Shown: positions 8,986 through 19,430 of the stretch, in pieces | How positions within the stretch are numbered: the stretch's first letter is position 1 | Layout: the number at the start of each line of letters is the position of its first letter | Assembly (NCBI RefSeq): GCF_001693435.1 | Contig: NZ_CM004509.1 | Location: 310,001-374,000, forward strand | DNA length: 64,000 bases | Origin: Gilliamella sp. wkB7 | GTDB lineage: Bacteria > Pseudomonadota > Gammaproteobacteria > Enterobacterales > Orbaceae | Direction: 5' to 3' | Program-made: the position numbers and the translations under genes | Notes under the pieces: model-generated | Databases searched by the model: none | What the model was told of the DNA's origin: nothing | What the model saw: the letters and a program-made list of their open reading frames with translations, nothing else

Positions 8986-9693
8986 TTAAATAAATTTCAA
9001 AAGGATATCTTGCCATTGCTGATCTAAACTGGCTTCTATGGTAATTGTTTTATGACTAATTGGATGAGTGATTTGTAACTTACTGGCATGCAACATTAGT
9101 CGTTTTATCGAGAAAAATTCGGCAAAAGCACGGTTTTGATGTAAATCGCCATGTTTACTGTCACCTAAAATAGGATGGAAAATGTGTTTCATATGACGGC
9201 GTAATTGATGTTTACGGCCAGTTTTAGGTTTTAATTCAACAAAACTGTATCGAGCAGTATCAAATTTACCCACTTTTATTGGAACTTCAATTTTACTAAT
9301 TCCTCGATAAGCCGTAACTGCTTCTTGAGCGGGTTTATTGGTGTCTGCAAATTTATCCGCAATTTTGTCGAGTTCTTCAACTAATGGATAATCAATAACA
9401 GCTTCACCTTCAACATAACCACGCACAATGGCATGATATGTTTTTTCAATTTGCTTTGTTGCAAATTGTTCAGACATTAAACGAGCAATTTCACTTGATA
9501 GTGCAAAGAGTAATACCCCAGAAGTAGGCCTATCAAGCCTATGTACAGGAAACACATGTTGACCAATTTGGTCACGCAATGTTTGCATAACCACTACAGT
9601 TTCATGCTTATCTAACCAACTGCGATGCACAAGCCAACCACTTGGCTTGTTTATCGCAATTAAGTCATTATCTTGATATAGAATTTCAAACAC
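8986..9693 (-). CDS. truC: tRNA pseudouridine(65) synthase TruC
   Basis: The 235-residue protein has the RluA/TruC catalytic motif HRLDRPTSGVLLFAL with the nucleophilic Asp, the KPSGWLVHRSWLD segment typical of TruC, and PKTGRKHQLRRH near residue 160. TruC converts U65 in the T-arm of certain tRNAs to pseudouridine. It lies 10 bases downstream of the ybhA-like gene on the same strand, so the two are probably cotranscribed. E. coli TruC is 260 residues; the last 25 non-conserved residues are absent here. Confidence 0.92.
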   Translation of the reverse strand: MFEILYQDNDLIAINKPSGWLVHRSWLDKHETVVVMQTLRDQIGQHVFPVHRLDRPTSGVLLFALSSEIARLMSEQFATKQIEKTYHAIVRGYVEGEAVIDYPLVEELDKIADKFADTNKPAQEAVTAYRGISKIEVPIKVGKFDTARYSFVELKPKTGRKHQLRRHMKHIFHPILGDSKHGDLHQNRAFAEFFSIKRLMLHASKLQITHPISHKTITIEASLDQQWQDILLKFI

Positions 9694-9703
9694 GGCGTAT
9701 TAA

Positions 9704-10522
9704 TTATAAAAACAGTTTTTCTAGTTCTGCTGCTATACTCGGACTATTATTATCACCTATGGCATAGCTGGCTTTGGCTTTGACTTCTTCATCGGCATTA
9801 CCCATCGCAATTCCTAATCCAGCAATAGATAACATACTAATATCGTTATAACTATCACCAAAAGCAACAATTTCGCTTAGATCGATGTTCTCAAGCGCTG
9901 CCCAATGACTTAGACCATTACCTTTTGTATTGCCTTTTATGGCAACATCGGCACGATTAGACCAAGACCATTCACATGAAAAACATCCAAGCGCGTCAAC
10001 TGCCTTTGAAAACTCTTGTAACACTGGAATGTTGTGACTACTGGTTGCAAATTTGTATACGGCTTTAGCTTCTTCAATAACCTTTTCAAAGCTCTCTACT
10101 TTGTCGATTTCAGGCTGTAAATAATCTGGTAATGAGTGAACCCATTTAAAAAATCCTTCAAGATGGTCATCAAGCACTTCATATGTCATTACTCTATCGG
10201 TATAAATTAAGGTATGTATACCATATTGATGAACTAGGTTAAGTAGCGTTTTAGCCTGCTCTTTGGTCATTGGTTTGGCTGCTAATGATTGTTGTTTTTC
10301 AAAATCATATAAATAGGTGCCGTTACAACAGATCGCTGGTGTCGATAATTGAAGTTGATAATAGTAAGGATAAATAACACTATGGTGACGACCAGATACT
10401 AGTATAACTTTTACCCCTTTTGAACTGATTTTTTTGATCATTTCGGCCGTTTCAGGTAACACAAGTCGATCAGTTGTTAATAAGGTACCATCCATATCAA
10501 ACGCAACAGCTTTATACTTCAT
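9704..10522 (-). CDS. ybhA: HAD-superfamily phosphatase YbhA (pyridoxal phosphate phosphatase)
   Basis: A 272-residue Cof-type HAD hydrolase. Motif I is FDMDGTLLT with both catalytic aspartates, motif II the SGRHH turn, and the late motif GDSYNDISML binds magnesium. The stretch TPAICCNGTYLYD and the CEWSW segment near residue 185 are distinctive of E. coli YbhA, which removes phosphate from pyridoxal 5'-phosphate and other small phosphates. Upstream of and close to truC on the same strand. Confidence 0.88.
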   Translation of the reverse strand: MKYKAVAFDMDGTLLTTDRLVLPETAEMIKKISSKGVKVILVSGRHHSVIYPYYYQLQLSTPAICCNGTYLYDFEKQQSLAAKPMTKEQAKTLLNLVHQYGIHTLIYTDRVMTYEVLDDHLEGFFKWVHSLPDYLQPEIDKVESFEKVIEEAKAVYKFATSSHNIPVLQEFSKAVDALGCFSCEWSWSNRADVAIKGNTKGNGLSHWAALENIDLSEIVAFGDSYNDISMLSIAGLGIAMGNADEEVKAKASYAIGDNNSPSIAAELEKLFL

Positions 10523-10614
10523 ATATTTCCTCTTTTATCTTTTCTATCGAACCAGCTAAACATTTTATTGATAATTATTTAGGTAACCCATAAGGAACTT
10601 TATAGATCACCAAT

Positions 10615-11220
10615 TTAAAATTCAATTTTTTGGCGGCCAACAAATGAGTGCGATAAGGTTGTACCATCAACCATTTCAAGCTCACCACCAACAGGTACGC
10701 CGTGGGCGATTCTTGTTGCCACAACGTTAAATTCACCGCACATTTGCGCGATATAATTAGCAGTAGCATCCCCCTCAACAGTTGGATTAGTCGCTAAAAT
10801 CACTTCATTAATCGCTTCTGATGCTAATTTTTTTTTCAATAAATCCAGACCGATATCACTTGGACCAATGCCATCTAATGGTGATAGGTGACCTAACAAG
10901 ACAAAATAACGTCCACTATACTGACCTGTTTGCTCAATAGCAACAATATCAGCGGGCGTTTCAACTACGCAAAGTTGTCCACTACTTTGGCGTCGAACAT
11001 TGGCACAAATTGTACAAGTTTCTTGTTCAGTAAAGGTTCGACACTCATTACAGTGACCAATATTAATCATCGCTTCATGAAGTTCATGAGCTAATTTAAT
11101 ACCACCTTGTCGATTGCGTTGTAATAAATGAAAAGCCATTCTTTGTGCGGATTTGGGACCAACCCCAGGTAAACAACGTAATGCTTCCATGAGAGAGTCT
11201 AATAATGGGCTAATTTGCAT
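10615..11220 (-). CDS. recR: Recombination mediator protein RecR
   Basis: A full-length 201-residue RecR: N-terminal helix-hairpin-helix [16 protein letters not shown], a C4 zinc finger (C57..C60 region, [16 protein letters not shown]), and a Toprim domain with VVETPADI and the [12 protein letters not shown] loop. With RecF and RecO it loads RecA at gapped DNA. In many gammaproteobacteria ybaB lies directly upstream; here it is not found in the 174 bases before plsY, which carry no recognisable gene. Confidence 0.95.
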   Translation of the reverse strand: MQISPLLDSLMEALRCLPGVGPKSAQRMAFHLLQRNRQGGIKLAHELHEAMINIGHCNECRTFTEQETCTICANVRRQSSGQLCVVETPADIVAIEQTGQYSGRYFVLLGHLSPLDGIGPSDIGLDLLKKKLASEAINEVILATNPTVEGDATANYIAQMCGEFNVVATRIAHGVPVGGELEMVDGTTLSHSFVGRQKIEF

Positions 11221-11394
11221 GAATCTATTTTGTTACCATCTATTTTATTTAGTATTAATGATACCTTGTTTCAAAAATCTATAAAACAAGAAATACGTTA
11301 TTATTTCAATTTAATTATCTATTGTGATGAAAAACCATTGAGATAAAATGACAAAAATAAAGAAAACGTTACCAAATGCTGATTAACAATAATT

Positions 11395-12000
11395 TCAATG
11401 TTTATTTTTGCCTTTTAAATACAAACTTTTGGGTTCCTCCCCTTTAAAAAGTCGCATAATATTACTACTGTGGCGAATTATAATAACACATGAGAGCATT
11501 GTAACGGGTAAGGTCAATTCTGGTTTAAATAGCCAAACATACAACGGGGCAAAAAGAAATCCAACTATTGATGCAACGGATGAATAACCTGTTACTAATA
11601 ATGCCAATAACCAAGTCAAAATAAAGCAGCCAGTGAAATCTAAACCTATTGGCATCATCATGCCTAATGCTGTTGCGACCCCTTTTCCTCCATGAAAGCC
11701 AAAAAAACAAGGGAAAATGTGCCCAAGGCATGCTGCAATGCCCACCATACCAAGGAAAAAAGGTGAAATACCGATCCGATAAGCAATATAAACAGGTATT
11801 GTACCTTTTAACATATCAAACACTAGTACAAGCATTGCTGGAAGCTTACCATTGATTCGTAACATATTGGTCGCTCCAGGATTATGTGAACCATACTCCA
11901 ATGGATTGCGCAAATGCATCATTCGACTGACGATCAAAGCGCCAGAAAGTGAACCAGATAAATAAGCGATGATGATCATCAATAATATTTGTAATGTCAA
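11395..12000 (-). CDS. plsY: Glycerol-3-phosphate acyltransferase PlsY
   Basis: The 201-residue inner-membrane protein has the three PlsY motifs: SGSLSGALI near the N-terminus, GSHNPGATNMLR after the first helix pair, and GGKGVATALG in the centre. It transfers the acyl group from acyl-phosphate to glycerol-3-phosphate in the first step of phospholipid synthesis. Five membrane segments are visible. It follows uvrA by about 50 bases on the same strand. Confidence 0.95.
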   Translation of the reverse strand: MTLQILLMIIIAYLSGSLSGALIVSRMMHLRNPLEYGSHNPGATNMLRINGKLPAMLVLVFDMLKGTIPVYIAYRIGISPFFLGMVGIAACLGHIFPCFFGFHGGKGVATALGMMMPIGLDFTGCFILTWLLALLVTGYSSVASIVGFLFAPLYVWLFKPELTLPVTMLSCVIIIRHSSNIMRLFKGEEPKSLYLKGKNKH

Positions 12001-12051
12001 AATGCTCTCCTTGGTTCACTTTTTAGGTAATAACAATAACGTTGGTTTACA

Positions 12052-14889
12052 TTACTGTTTCTCAAGTAACGGTTTTAAATATTGACCCGTATACGATTTT
12101 TTCGATTTTGAGACCTCTTCTGGCGTACCTTCTGCAATGATTTCACCACCACCATTGCCCCCTTCAGGGCCTAAATCGACAATCCAGTCTGCCGTTTTAA
12201 CCACATCTAAATTATGTTCAATCACTACGATAGTATTACCTTTATCGCGGAGTGAGTGAAGTTGTGCAAGTAATTGTTTTACATCAGCGAAATGTAAACC
12301 TGTGGTCGGCTCATCTAAGATATACAAAGTGCTACCAGTATCGCGCTTAGATAGCTCTTTGGCAAGTTTTACTCGCTGAGCTTCACCACCCGATAATGTT
12401 GTGGCAGATTGACCAATGGTAATATAAGCCAATCCTACATCAATCAACGTCTGCAATTTGCGGGCAATCATTGGTACAGCATCGAAGAATTCACGACCTT
12501 CTTCAACCGTCATATTTAAAATTTCATTAATTGATTTGCCTTTATATTTAATTTCAAGCGTTTCACGATTATAGCGTGCACCATGACACTGATCACAAGG
12601 TACATAAATATCTGGTAAAAAGTGCATTTCAACTTTTATTAAACCATCACCTTGACAAGCTTCACAGCGACCACCTTTAACATTAAAACTAAATCGTCCA
12701 GGATTGTAACCTCGAGCTCGGGCTTCAGGCACACCAGCATAAAGCTCACGAATAGAAGTAAAAAATCCCGTATAAGTAGCTGGGTTTGAGCGAGGTGTGC
12801 GCCCAATAGGACTTTGATCAATCGCAATGACTTTATCAAAATAGTCCAACCCTTCAATAGCTTTATAAGGCGCTATGTCACTTTTTTCTGCACCATTGAG
12901 TTCATTTTGTGCCAATGGGTATAGAGTATCATTAATTAATGTCGATTTACCTGATCCTGATACCCCAGTAATACAAGTAAAGAGTCCAACAGGAATATTT
13001 AATGTCACATCTTTAAGATTGTTACCAGTTGCACCAATGAGCGATAACATTTTTGTCTTATCGACTTTTGTACGATTAGCAGGGATTTCAATTTTTTGTT
13101 TCCCTGACAAATATTGACCCGTTAATGATGTTTTACTAGTCATAATTTGTTTAGGGGTTCCTTGTGCAACGACTTCACCACCATGTACACCTGCACCAGG
13201 CCCGATATCGATAACATAATCTGCCGCTAAAATGGCTTCTTCATCGTGTTCAACGACAATAACGGTATTACCTAAATCACGTAAATGCGTTAATGTATCA
13301 ATAAGTCGGGTATTATCACGTTGATGTAAACCGATAGAAGGTTCATCAAGAACATACATTACTCCAACTAATCCCGCACCGATTTGGCTAGCTAATCGGA
13401 TACGTTGTGCTTCACCACCTGATAAAGTTTCAGCAGAACGTGAAAGCGTTAAATAATTGAGCCCAACATTGATTAAAAACTGCAAGCGGTCGTTGATCTC
13501 TTTTAAGATCTTTTCAGCTATTTGTGCTCGCTGTCCTGTTAATGATAACTTGTCAAAAAAGTCTTTTGCTTGTTGAGTACTTAAATCACTAATAGTTGGC
13601 AGATTAGTATCATTAATAAATACATGTCTTGCTGTTGTACATAACCTTGAGCCATGACAACAAGGACAAGGACGATTACTGATATATTTAGCTAACTCTT
13701 CACGAATGGTCTGTGATTCAGTTTCTTTGTAACGTCGCGCTAAATTATTAATAATGCCTTCAAATGGATGAACGCGTTTAACAACATCACCACGATCATT
13801 TGAATAGGTAAATTGAATTTCGGTTTTACCTGATCCATTTAATAGAATATCTTTCACTTTTTCAGGTAATTTTTCGTATGGTTGATCTATATCGAATTTA
13901 TAGTGTTCAGCCAGTGATTTTAACATCTGAAAATAGTAAAAATTACGACGATCCCAACCTTTGATCGCACCTGCGGCTAACGAAACTTCAGGCATTTGAA
14001 CGATGCGTTTGGCGTCAAAATATTGTTGTACACCAAGACCATCACATTCTGGGCAAGCACCCGCTGGATTATTAAATGAGAATAATCTTGGCTCAAGTTC
14101 TGAAATACTGTAACCACAAATTGGACAAGCAAAATTAGCCGAAAACAGATGTTCTTCAGCTTGTGGATCATCCAAATTGGCAACTTTTACAATCCCATTA
14201 GTAATAGAAAGTACTGTTTCTATTGATTCCGCTAGGCGCAGTTTTAAATCATCACGAATACGAAAACGGTCAACGACCACTTCAATAGTATGCTTTTTTT
14301 GCAGTTCAAGTGTCGGCGGATCAGACAGATCATAGACATCACCATCAACCCTGACTCGAATATAACCACTCGCTGATAATTGTTCAAATAATTTAACAAA
14401 TTCACCTTTACGCTCAGTCACAACGGGTGCTAGTAGCATATAACGGTTTTCAGCCGGTAATGCCATGATACTATCAACCATTTGTGATACCGTTTGAGCG
14501 GCTAACGGTAAATCATGTTTCGGGCAGCGTGGTTCGCCAATTCGAGCGAAAAGCAGGCGCAAATAATCATAAATTTCGGTAATTGTTCCCACTGTTGAAC
14601 GAGGATTGTGCGAAGTTGATTTTTGCTCAATCGAAATCGCTGGTGATAAACCTTCAATATGATCAACATCGGGTTTTTCCATCAATGATAAAAATTGACG
14701 TGCATAAGCCGATAATGACTCAACATAACGTCGTTGCCCTTCAGCATAGAGAGTATCAAATGCTAACGAAGATTTACCTGATCCCGAAAGACCCGTTATT
14801 ACAACCAGCTTATCTCTTGGAATAGTAACATTAATATTTTTTAGATTGTGCGTTCGCGCACCACGAATATCGATATCTTTGATTGACAT
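12052..14889 (-). CDS. uvrA: Excinuclease ABC subunit A
   Basis: A full-length 945-residue UvrA. Both ABC ATPase halves are intact: Walker [15 protein letters not shown] near residue 32 and [12 protein letters not shown] near 640, with two LSGGEAQR signatures. Zinc-finger cysteines are seen in the CPICGYS and CEACQGDG regions. UvrA dimers search DNA for bulky lesions and load UvrB in nucleotide excision repair. A 205-base spacer with no gene separates it from kdgK downstream on the map. Confidence 0.97.
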   Translation of the reverse strand: MSIKDIDIRGARTHNLKNINVTIPRDKLVVITGLSGSGKSSLAFDTLYAEGQRRYVESLSAYARQFLSLMEKPDVDHIEGLSPAISIEQKSTSHNPRSTVGTITEIYDYLRLLFARIGEPRCPKHDLPLAAQTVSQMVDSIMALPAENRYMLLAPVVTERKGEFVKLFEQLSASGYIRVRVDGDVYDLSDPPTLELQKKHTIEVVVDRFRIRDDLKLRLAESIETVLSITNGIVKVANLDDPQAEEHLFSANFACPICGYSISELEPRLFSFNNPAGACPECDGLGVQQYFDAKRIVQMPEVSLAAGAIKGWDRRNFYYFQMLKSLAEHYKFDIDQPYEKLPEKVKDILLNGSGKTEIQFTYSNDRGDVVKRVHPFEGIINNLARRYKETESQTIREELAKYISNRPCPCCHGSRLCTTARHVFINDTNLPTISDLSTQQAKDFFDKLSLTGQRAQIAEKILKEINDRLQFLINVGLNYLTLSRSAETLSGGEAQRIRLASQIGAGLVGVMYVLDEPSIGLHQRDNTRLIDTLTHLRDLGNTVIVVEHDEEAILAADYVIDIGPGAGVHGGEVVAQGTPKQIMTSKTSLTGQYLSGKQKIEIPANRTKVDKTKMLSLIGATGNNLKDVTLNIPVGLFTCITGVSGSGKSTLINDTLYPLAQNELNGAEKSDIAPYKAIEGLDYFDKVIAIDQSPIGRTPRSNPATYTGFFTSIRELYAGVPEARARGYNPGRFSFNVKGGRCEACQGDGLIKVEMHFLPDIYVPCDQCHGARYNRETLEIKYKGKSINEILNMTVEEGREFFDAVPMIARKLQTLIDVGLAYITIGQSATTLSGGEAQRVKLAKELSKRDTGSTLYILDEPTTGLHFADVKQLLAQLHSLRDKGNTIVVIEHNLDVVKTADWIVDLGPEGGNGGGEIIAEGTPEEVSKSKKSYTGQYLKPLLEKQ

Positions 14890-15057
14890 AGATCTCTTCT
14901 TGTGTGTTTTAAACGAAATGAATTAGAAATAAACTGTATATTATACCAGTAATAATCGATTAAATATACCACATATATAATAGAACACATTATTTGCTAT
15001 TATATACTCAAACGTATAGTTAACCTGAAACTTTTTGACAAGATTATTTGCTGAAAT

Positions 15058-15083
15058 AAAAACGGTCTTTAGCGACCGTTTTT
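15058..15083 (-). terminator. Terminator of yhcH-kdgK operon
   Basis: Perfect 10-base-pair stem AAAAACGGTC / GACCGTTTTT with a 6-base loop, 11 bases beyond the kdgK stop on the leftward strand, ending in a T run. Confidence 0.88.
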
Positions 15084-15094
15084 AGTCATTTATA

Positions 15095-16030
15095 TTAATC
15101 AATTAGTTTTGGAGTTGCATCTAAAGGAATAATCGCACCACGATATTGAATGACCGTGCCTGCAACTAAATGGCCTTGTAATGCAGATTGTGAAGGATCT
15201 CGCCCACTTAAGCGTGCACCAAGATAACCTGCACTAAATGAATCCCCTGCTGCGGTTGTATCGATAACTTTATCTTTAGCGATTTTATTAGCTGGCACCT
15301 CAAAGCGACCTTCAGCACAATCAACAATGCAGCTATCGCTACCTCGTTTGATAATGATTTCAGTTACGCCAAAGTTTTTAGTACGCTCAATTACTTGCTC
15401 ATAAGGCAATTTACCCCATAACAAATCTTCATCATCAAGCGTTAAAAATGCTATATCAGTGAAATTCAGAATATCGCTGTAAACACTTTGAGCTAAATCA
15501 AGGCTGCTCCATAAACGTGGACGGAAGTTATTATCAAAAATAACCTTACCACCATTAGCTTTAACTCTTTTTAAAAGATCTAATAATTTAAGAATACTTT
15601 CCGCATCTAAAATTGCAATACTGATACCACTTAAATAAATATAATCACATTGAGCAATCTGTTCGGTTACCTTGTCTGTTTCGGCGGTTTTTAACCAAAA
15701 CTTAGCTGCTGCATCATTACGCCAGTAATAAAAAGAACGCTCCCCCTGATCATCTGTGACAATTGAGTAAAGTCCTGGCATCTTATCTGACATTCTTTGT
15801 ACTAAATCAGTTTTAATATGCTCTTTTTGCCAACTATCAACCATCTCTTGGCTAAAAGGATCGGTGCCTAATCCAGTTACATAGTGAATTGCAAAGTCTT
15901 TACCTTGCAATAAACGTGATAAATAGACAGAAGTATTAAGTGTATCTCCACCAAAACTTCGTGTTGTCGAATCTTGTTTCATCGACAATTCAATCATACA
16001 TTCGCCAATAACAGCGATATTTAAAGTCAT
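15095..16030 (-). CDS. kdgK: 2-dehydro-3-deoxygluconokinase (KdgK), PfkB family
   Basis: The 311-residue kinase has the PfkB family signatures: GGDTLNTSVYLSRLL near residue 27 (sugar-binding) and DTTAAGDSFSAGYLGARL near residue 255, which contains the catalytic aspartate. KdgK phosphorylates 2-keto-3-deoxygluconate, an intermediate of uronate and pectin breakdown, to KDPG for the Entner-Doudoroff aldolase. It follows a yhcH-family gene by 24 bases, forming an operon with it, which supports a role in sugar-acid use. Confidence 0.88.
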   Translation of the reverse strand: MTLNIAVIGECMIELSMKQDSTTRSFGGDTLNTSVYLSRLLQGKDFAIHYVTGLGTDPFSQEMVDSWQKEHIKTDLVQRMSDKMPGLYSIVTDDQGERSFYYWRNDAAAKFWLKTAETDKVTEQIAQCDYIYLSGISIAILDAESILKLLDLLKRVKANGGKVIFDNNFRPRLWSSLDLAQSVYSDILNFTDIAFLTLDDEDLLWGKLPYEQVIERTKNFGVTEIIIKRGSDSCIVDCAEGRFEVPANKIAKDKVIDTTAAGDSFSAGYLGARLSGRDPSQSALQGHLVAGTVIQYRGAIIPLDATPKLID

Positions 16031-16054
16031 ATTGTACCTATATCCTTGACCTAA

Positions 16055-16525
16055 TTATAAATAATCCAATGCGATTTTAACCACAACTTTACGAACCGTT
16101 GTAATCTTATTATTGATAGTACAGAGCGGTTTGTGAACTTCGTTGGGTAAAAATACGATAAAATCGTTCGACTGTAATATTAACATGGTTTCTTCTGGGG
16201 GTGTTTCGATAAAAGCGATATCATTATCTGCTAATTTGTCGTCTAACACCTTAGTGTGGGGCGGTAAGGTGCTTACTGCCATTCCCTCCTGCCCTTCCAA
16301 TACGATTTGTACATCAAGGTATTTTTTATGAAACTCAGGATTAGCCTCATGAATATGTCGCAAAGTGCTATCAGACACCATAAAAAACATATTATCGCCA
16401 TCAATATCATAACGTCCTACTGGCGTATTGCTGTTAACATTATCTTTAATATATTCGATTGATTGCTTAATTTTGGTGGGTAAATATGGGATTAAATCCA
16501 AATGATTAATATTACCTAAAATCAT
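16055..16525 (-). CDS. YhcH/YjgK/YiaL-family sugar-binding protein (DUF386)
   Basis: The ATG at 16525 is preceded by AAGGA at suitable spacing; an upstream in-frame ATG has none. The 156-residue protein has the cupin-like family fold with metal-ligand histidines in HEANPEFHKKYLDVQ and in FLPNEVHKP. Family members (YhcH in sialic acid, YiaL in ketogulonate operons, EbgC) sit in sugar-acid operons and are thought to act as mutarotases or anomerases. Here it precedes kdgK, fitting uronate or ketodeoxygluconate metabolism. Confidence 0.85.
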   Translation of the reverse strand: MILGNINHLDLIPYLPTKIKQSIEYIKDNVNSNTPVGRYDIDGDNMFFMVSDSTLRHIHEANPEFHKKYLDVQIVLEGQEGMAVSTLPPHTKVLDDKLADNDIAFIETPPEETMLILQSNDFIVFLPNEVHKPLCTINNKITTVRKVVVKIALDYL

Positions 16526-16700
16526 ACTCAATGATCCTTTACAAATTGATGAAAACAAATAAGGCTAATTGAATTACGCATAACAAAAACTTACCATGTT
16601 AAACTAATTAAATTGATAAAGAGTATATACTTAAGCCGAGCTTTTTTGTAGATCTTAAAACATAAAAAGAGTTTATAATCTGCTAACGTTATCAGTTCTA

Positions 16701-16736
16701 TTTCGATAAAATAAATAAATTATCGAAAAACGATAA
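16701..16736. promoter_or_regulatory. Triple TTATCG/CGATAA operator-like cluster
   Basis: Between yhcH (leftward) and a hypothetical gene (rightward), TTTCGATAA (16701-16709) and TTATCGAAA (16720-16728) form a perfect 9-base inverted repeat with a 10-base centre. A further CGATAA (16731-16736) makes TTATCG-AAAAA-CGATAA. Three half-sites in a divergent control region suggest a repressor site, probably for the yhcH-kdgK operon. The rest of the 471-base gap shows no gene. Confidence 0.5.
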
Positions 16737-16996
16737 AATGCATATTTTATTTTAGGCTCGATGTGGTTAGTCTACGACAAGATTAACCCTATGATAGATG
16801 ATAATGAACCTGTTATAAGAATTAAAATAAAAAAAATTTCAATGGCTTAGGTGGATAGAGCTGAAATTGTTTTTTTATAATAAAAGAGATGAACTAACGC
16901 TATGAAATTCGGATATTAATACAACTCATTTTTACCTAAATTTAGTATCAATTTATGTGAAAAAATTCAGCTAAACGATCATGTTGAGTCATAATT

Positions 16997-17923
16997 ATGA
17001 ATGAATTAGAAAAACTGTGCCAAGATTTAAAAGTACCACTCGGTAATGGACAGGATTGGGAATATGAATTAGCGAACGAATATCGAACACCGCAATGGTT
17101 AGCTAAATATTTGTCTGCATATCTTCATAATAATTACTCAACATTTCAAAAACACATATTAATGAATTTATGTATCGATATTTGTAATGATTTATTCACC
17201 GCTGATCCTAATCAAAATCAACCTATTATTCACCAAGTATTAAATATCCTTTATAACGATTATGCTCAGCATTGGCAACTTATTGATTATTGGGCATTAC
17301 CCGATGAACCACTAGAGGATTGCTTTGAGATAACGTCAGAAATAAGAAAACTGAGGCAAAAATATCTTGCAAATGCCCATGAATGGCTTGCTTTAAATCA
17401 GGCTCAACAAAATTTATTGATTGCGAAACAGAATTTTCGACAATGTCCTGATTTTTTTATACAACTACAAATCGCTCTCAATTCTTCATCACAACAAACA
17501 TACGCATTAACATTAATCCATGATGATGGATTGAATGATGATCAATTAAGCCAGTTACTATCCACTCTTATTAATATTGCTTTAGAAGGCAATGACGAAC
17601 AAAGTGTTATTGCACATAAAATATTAATGAAAAACAAAAATAATCAATATATTAATCAAAAAATCGCTAATTTATTACTAATTAATTATATTGATGATCT
17701 CAATTATTACGATGAGATTATCTATCGCAGAATGACTGAATTGTTGCATGATTTAAATAATTCTTTTTTAATCGAACAGTTTATAAATCGATGTAAAAAC
17801 ATTGATGATCCAGAAGTTGCTCAAAACTATCCTGTGTTTGCTAAGCAGTTAATATCACAAATTAGCACTTTTTCAGAAAGTGAATTAAATCAAATACAAA
17901 AAAGGAGTGACAATGTAACCTAA
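16997..17923 (+). CDS. Hypothetical protein, 308 residues, cytoplasmic, helical
   Basis: I do not recognise this family. The sequence has no signal peptide and no membrane segment; it is rich in Asn, Gln, Leu and Asp and looks all-alpha. Composition and codon use match the core genes nearby, and the frame is uninterrupted, so it is probably real. The ATG at 16997 lacks a strong ribosome-binding site. At its 3' end an AAGGAG and an ATG occur within the last codons (see the next entry), as if a second gene once followed. Confidence 0.6.
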   Translation: MNELEKLCQDLKVPLGNGQDWEYELANEYRTPQWLAKYLSAYLHNNYSTFQKHILMNLCIDICNDLFTADPNQNQPIIHQVLNILYNDYAQHWQLIDYWALPDEPLEDCFEITSEIRKLRQKYLANAHEWLALNQAQQNLLIAKQNFRQCPDFFIQLQIALNSSSQQTYALTLIHDDGLNDDQLSQLLSTLINIALEGNDEQSVIAHKILMKNKNNQYINQKIANLLLINYIDDLNYYDEIIYRRMTELLHDLNNSFLIEQFINRCKNIDDPEVAQNYPVFAKQLISQISTFSESELNQIQKRSDNVT

Positions 17924-18145
17924 CCTACAGGGCAAGCGGATTTGGCGGGTTATGTCCATTGTAGTAGTAACAATTTTATCAGGATTGGAAAAGAACAATA
18001 ACGAAACAAAGATATCAAACTGATTGATGCAACAGATGCCAAGCATGATTTTATTGCACATGCACAACAAGATATTTCTAAGTTGCTTAATGAAATTAGA
18101 CGATTAAAAATAGTTATTAGTAAAAATAAATTGCCACAAAAATAA
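17913..18145 (+). pseudogene. Small decayed gene after the 308-residue ORF
   Basis: AAGGAG is followed eight bases later by ATG at 17913, but the next codon is TAA. In the neighbouring frame (the same frame as the upstream gene) a coding-like sequence continues: TGQADLAGYVHCSSNN, a TAA at 17999, then DIKLIDATDAKHDFIAHAQQ and DISKLLNEIRRLK to a stop at 18143. The D-x-x-FIAHA-x-x-DI-x-x-LL-x-EI-x-RL pattern resembles small phage-derived Ead/Ea22-like proteins. At least one frameshift and one stop break it. Identification is tentative. Confidence 0.4.
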
Positions 18146-18535
18146 AAAAGATTTTACAAATGCTTTAACCCTAAACGTTAAGTACGATAGATAAGTGACA
18201 ATTTTACATTCAGACAGCTAGAAAAATTAATTCAATTTGAATAATGATCAAAAGTCCTAGTTTAAATTTTATCGATGTAATAAATAACATACTGATAATT
18301 TCTGTTTTATGATGCAATACGATTTAAAGAAAAGTTTATTATTAATCCTGTATTGTCTTTTTCAGAATAAAAAAAGCAATTTTCCACGAAAAAAATTAAA
18401 GTAAATATCCTAATTTTTTATCCTACACAAGTCGAAATAGTCATATTACCAATATGAAATAATTGGCCGGATAATTACATGAAATAAAGAGATCCAAACT
18501 AAATAATGTGTCTTTTAACGAATATTTTTTATATT
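18146..18535. other. Gene-free spacer
   Basis: I see no open frame with a ribosome-binding site, no RNA gene and no clear terminator in this AT-rich 390-base stretch between the decayed gene and the SMR exporter. Confidence 0.5.
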
Positions 18536-18868
18536 CTAATGCGCTGCTACTTTCGAAAAGAGATTAATGATGACAACGCCAAACATAATAAATCCCATAC
18601 CTATTAAAGCAGCAAGATCTAAAGTCTGTTTCATAAAAATCCAAGCAATTAAACTAATAAGAACAATTCCTATGCCAGACCAGATCGCATAAGCAATTCC
18701 GACAGGAATAGTTTTTAATGCTAAAGAAAGTACATAAAAAGAAGCACTGTATCCAATGATAGTAATGATTGAAAAAACCAAATGAGTAAAGCCATTGGAT
18801 AACTTTAATGAAGAAGTTGCAATCACTTCACAAATAATAGCTAGAAAAAGAAGAAGATATGAATTCAT
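18536..18868 (-). CDS. Small multidrug resistance (SMR) family transporter
   Basis: A protein of about 110 residues with four membrane helices and the SMR hallmark glutamate in helix 1 ([15 protein letters not shown]), plus [14 protein letters not shown] in helix 3, which is typical of EmrE/QacE. It should exchange protons for quaternary ammonium or other cationic compounds as an antiparallel dimer in the inner membrane. The ATG at 18868 is preferred; a GTG four codons upstream is the alternative. It stands alone. Confidence 0.88.
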   Translation of the reverse strand: MNSYLLLFLAIICEVIATSSLKLSNGFTHLVFSIITIIGYSASFYVLSLALKTIPVGIAYAIWSGIGIVLISLIAWIFMKQTLDLAALIGMGFIMFGVVIINLFSKVAAH

Positions 18869-19087
18869 GCTAATACCCACAATTGTTTAAAACGATAGTC
18901 TTATTCCTAACTTTCAATAAATCAGGTTTAAAAGCTTGAATTGTTCAATTTGGTAAGCTTATAAGGTATATTATTAAAACCTGCTAGAGTTTTATATCTA
19001 TATTTTTTATATCTGTATTATTTTTAAATGATAAGTAAACTAGATAGCTACTAACTCTTGAATATCACTGAATAGGATGATTTTTAA

Positions 19088-19163
19088 TGGTGGGTTGTGA
19101 GGGGATCGAACCCGCGACCAATTGATTAAGAGTCAACTGCTCTACCGACTGAGCTAACAACCC
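19088..19163 (-). tRNA. tRNA-Lys (anticodon CTT)
   Basis: The complementary strand folds into a standard 76-base tRNA with encoded CCA: acceptor arms GGGTTGT / ACAACCC, D-arm TTAGCTCAGTCGGTAGAGC, anticodon loop CTCTTAA (anticodon CTT), and T-arm with GGTTCGATCC. The sequence is close to E. coli tRNA-Lys but reads AAG through CTT. Confidence 0.93.
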
Positions 19164-19430
19164 ACTAAAATATTCTTTCTATTATATCTAACCTTTAAGA
19201 TTAATGCAAGCCATAGATTTTACATAAATTTTGAGCTAAATCTCAGATTTATCAAATTAAATGTGATATTATCATAAAATTAAAGAATTTATTGTTATCC
19301 AACCAATTCTTTAATTAACTTAATATGACATAAATAACAGTATGAATTGACAATTAGTTAATAAAATTAATTAAACGCCTAATTCAAAATCATTAAATTA
19401 TAGGTTATAAGATAGTATTAGGAGACAAAA

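Noticed and set aside
12052..14889. Several long open frames on the opposite strand of uvrA, and likewise of valS, pepA and the YdiJ gene
   Set aside because: They lie wholly inside strongly conserved genes, have no ribosome-binding sites and give no recognisable protein; they are shadows of the codon bias.
19255..19285. CRP-like TGTGA upstream of ompW
   Set aside because: Only one half-site is good; the second half does not match TCACA.
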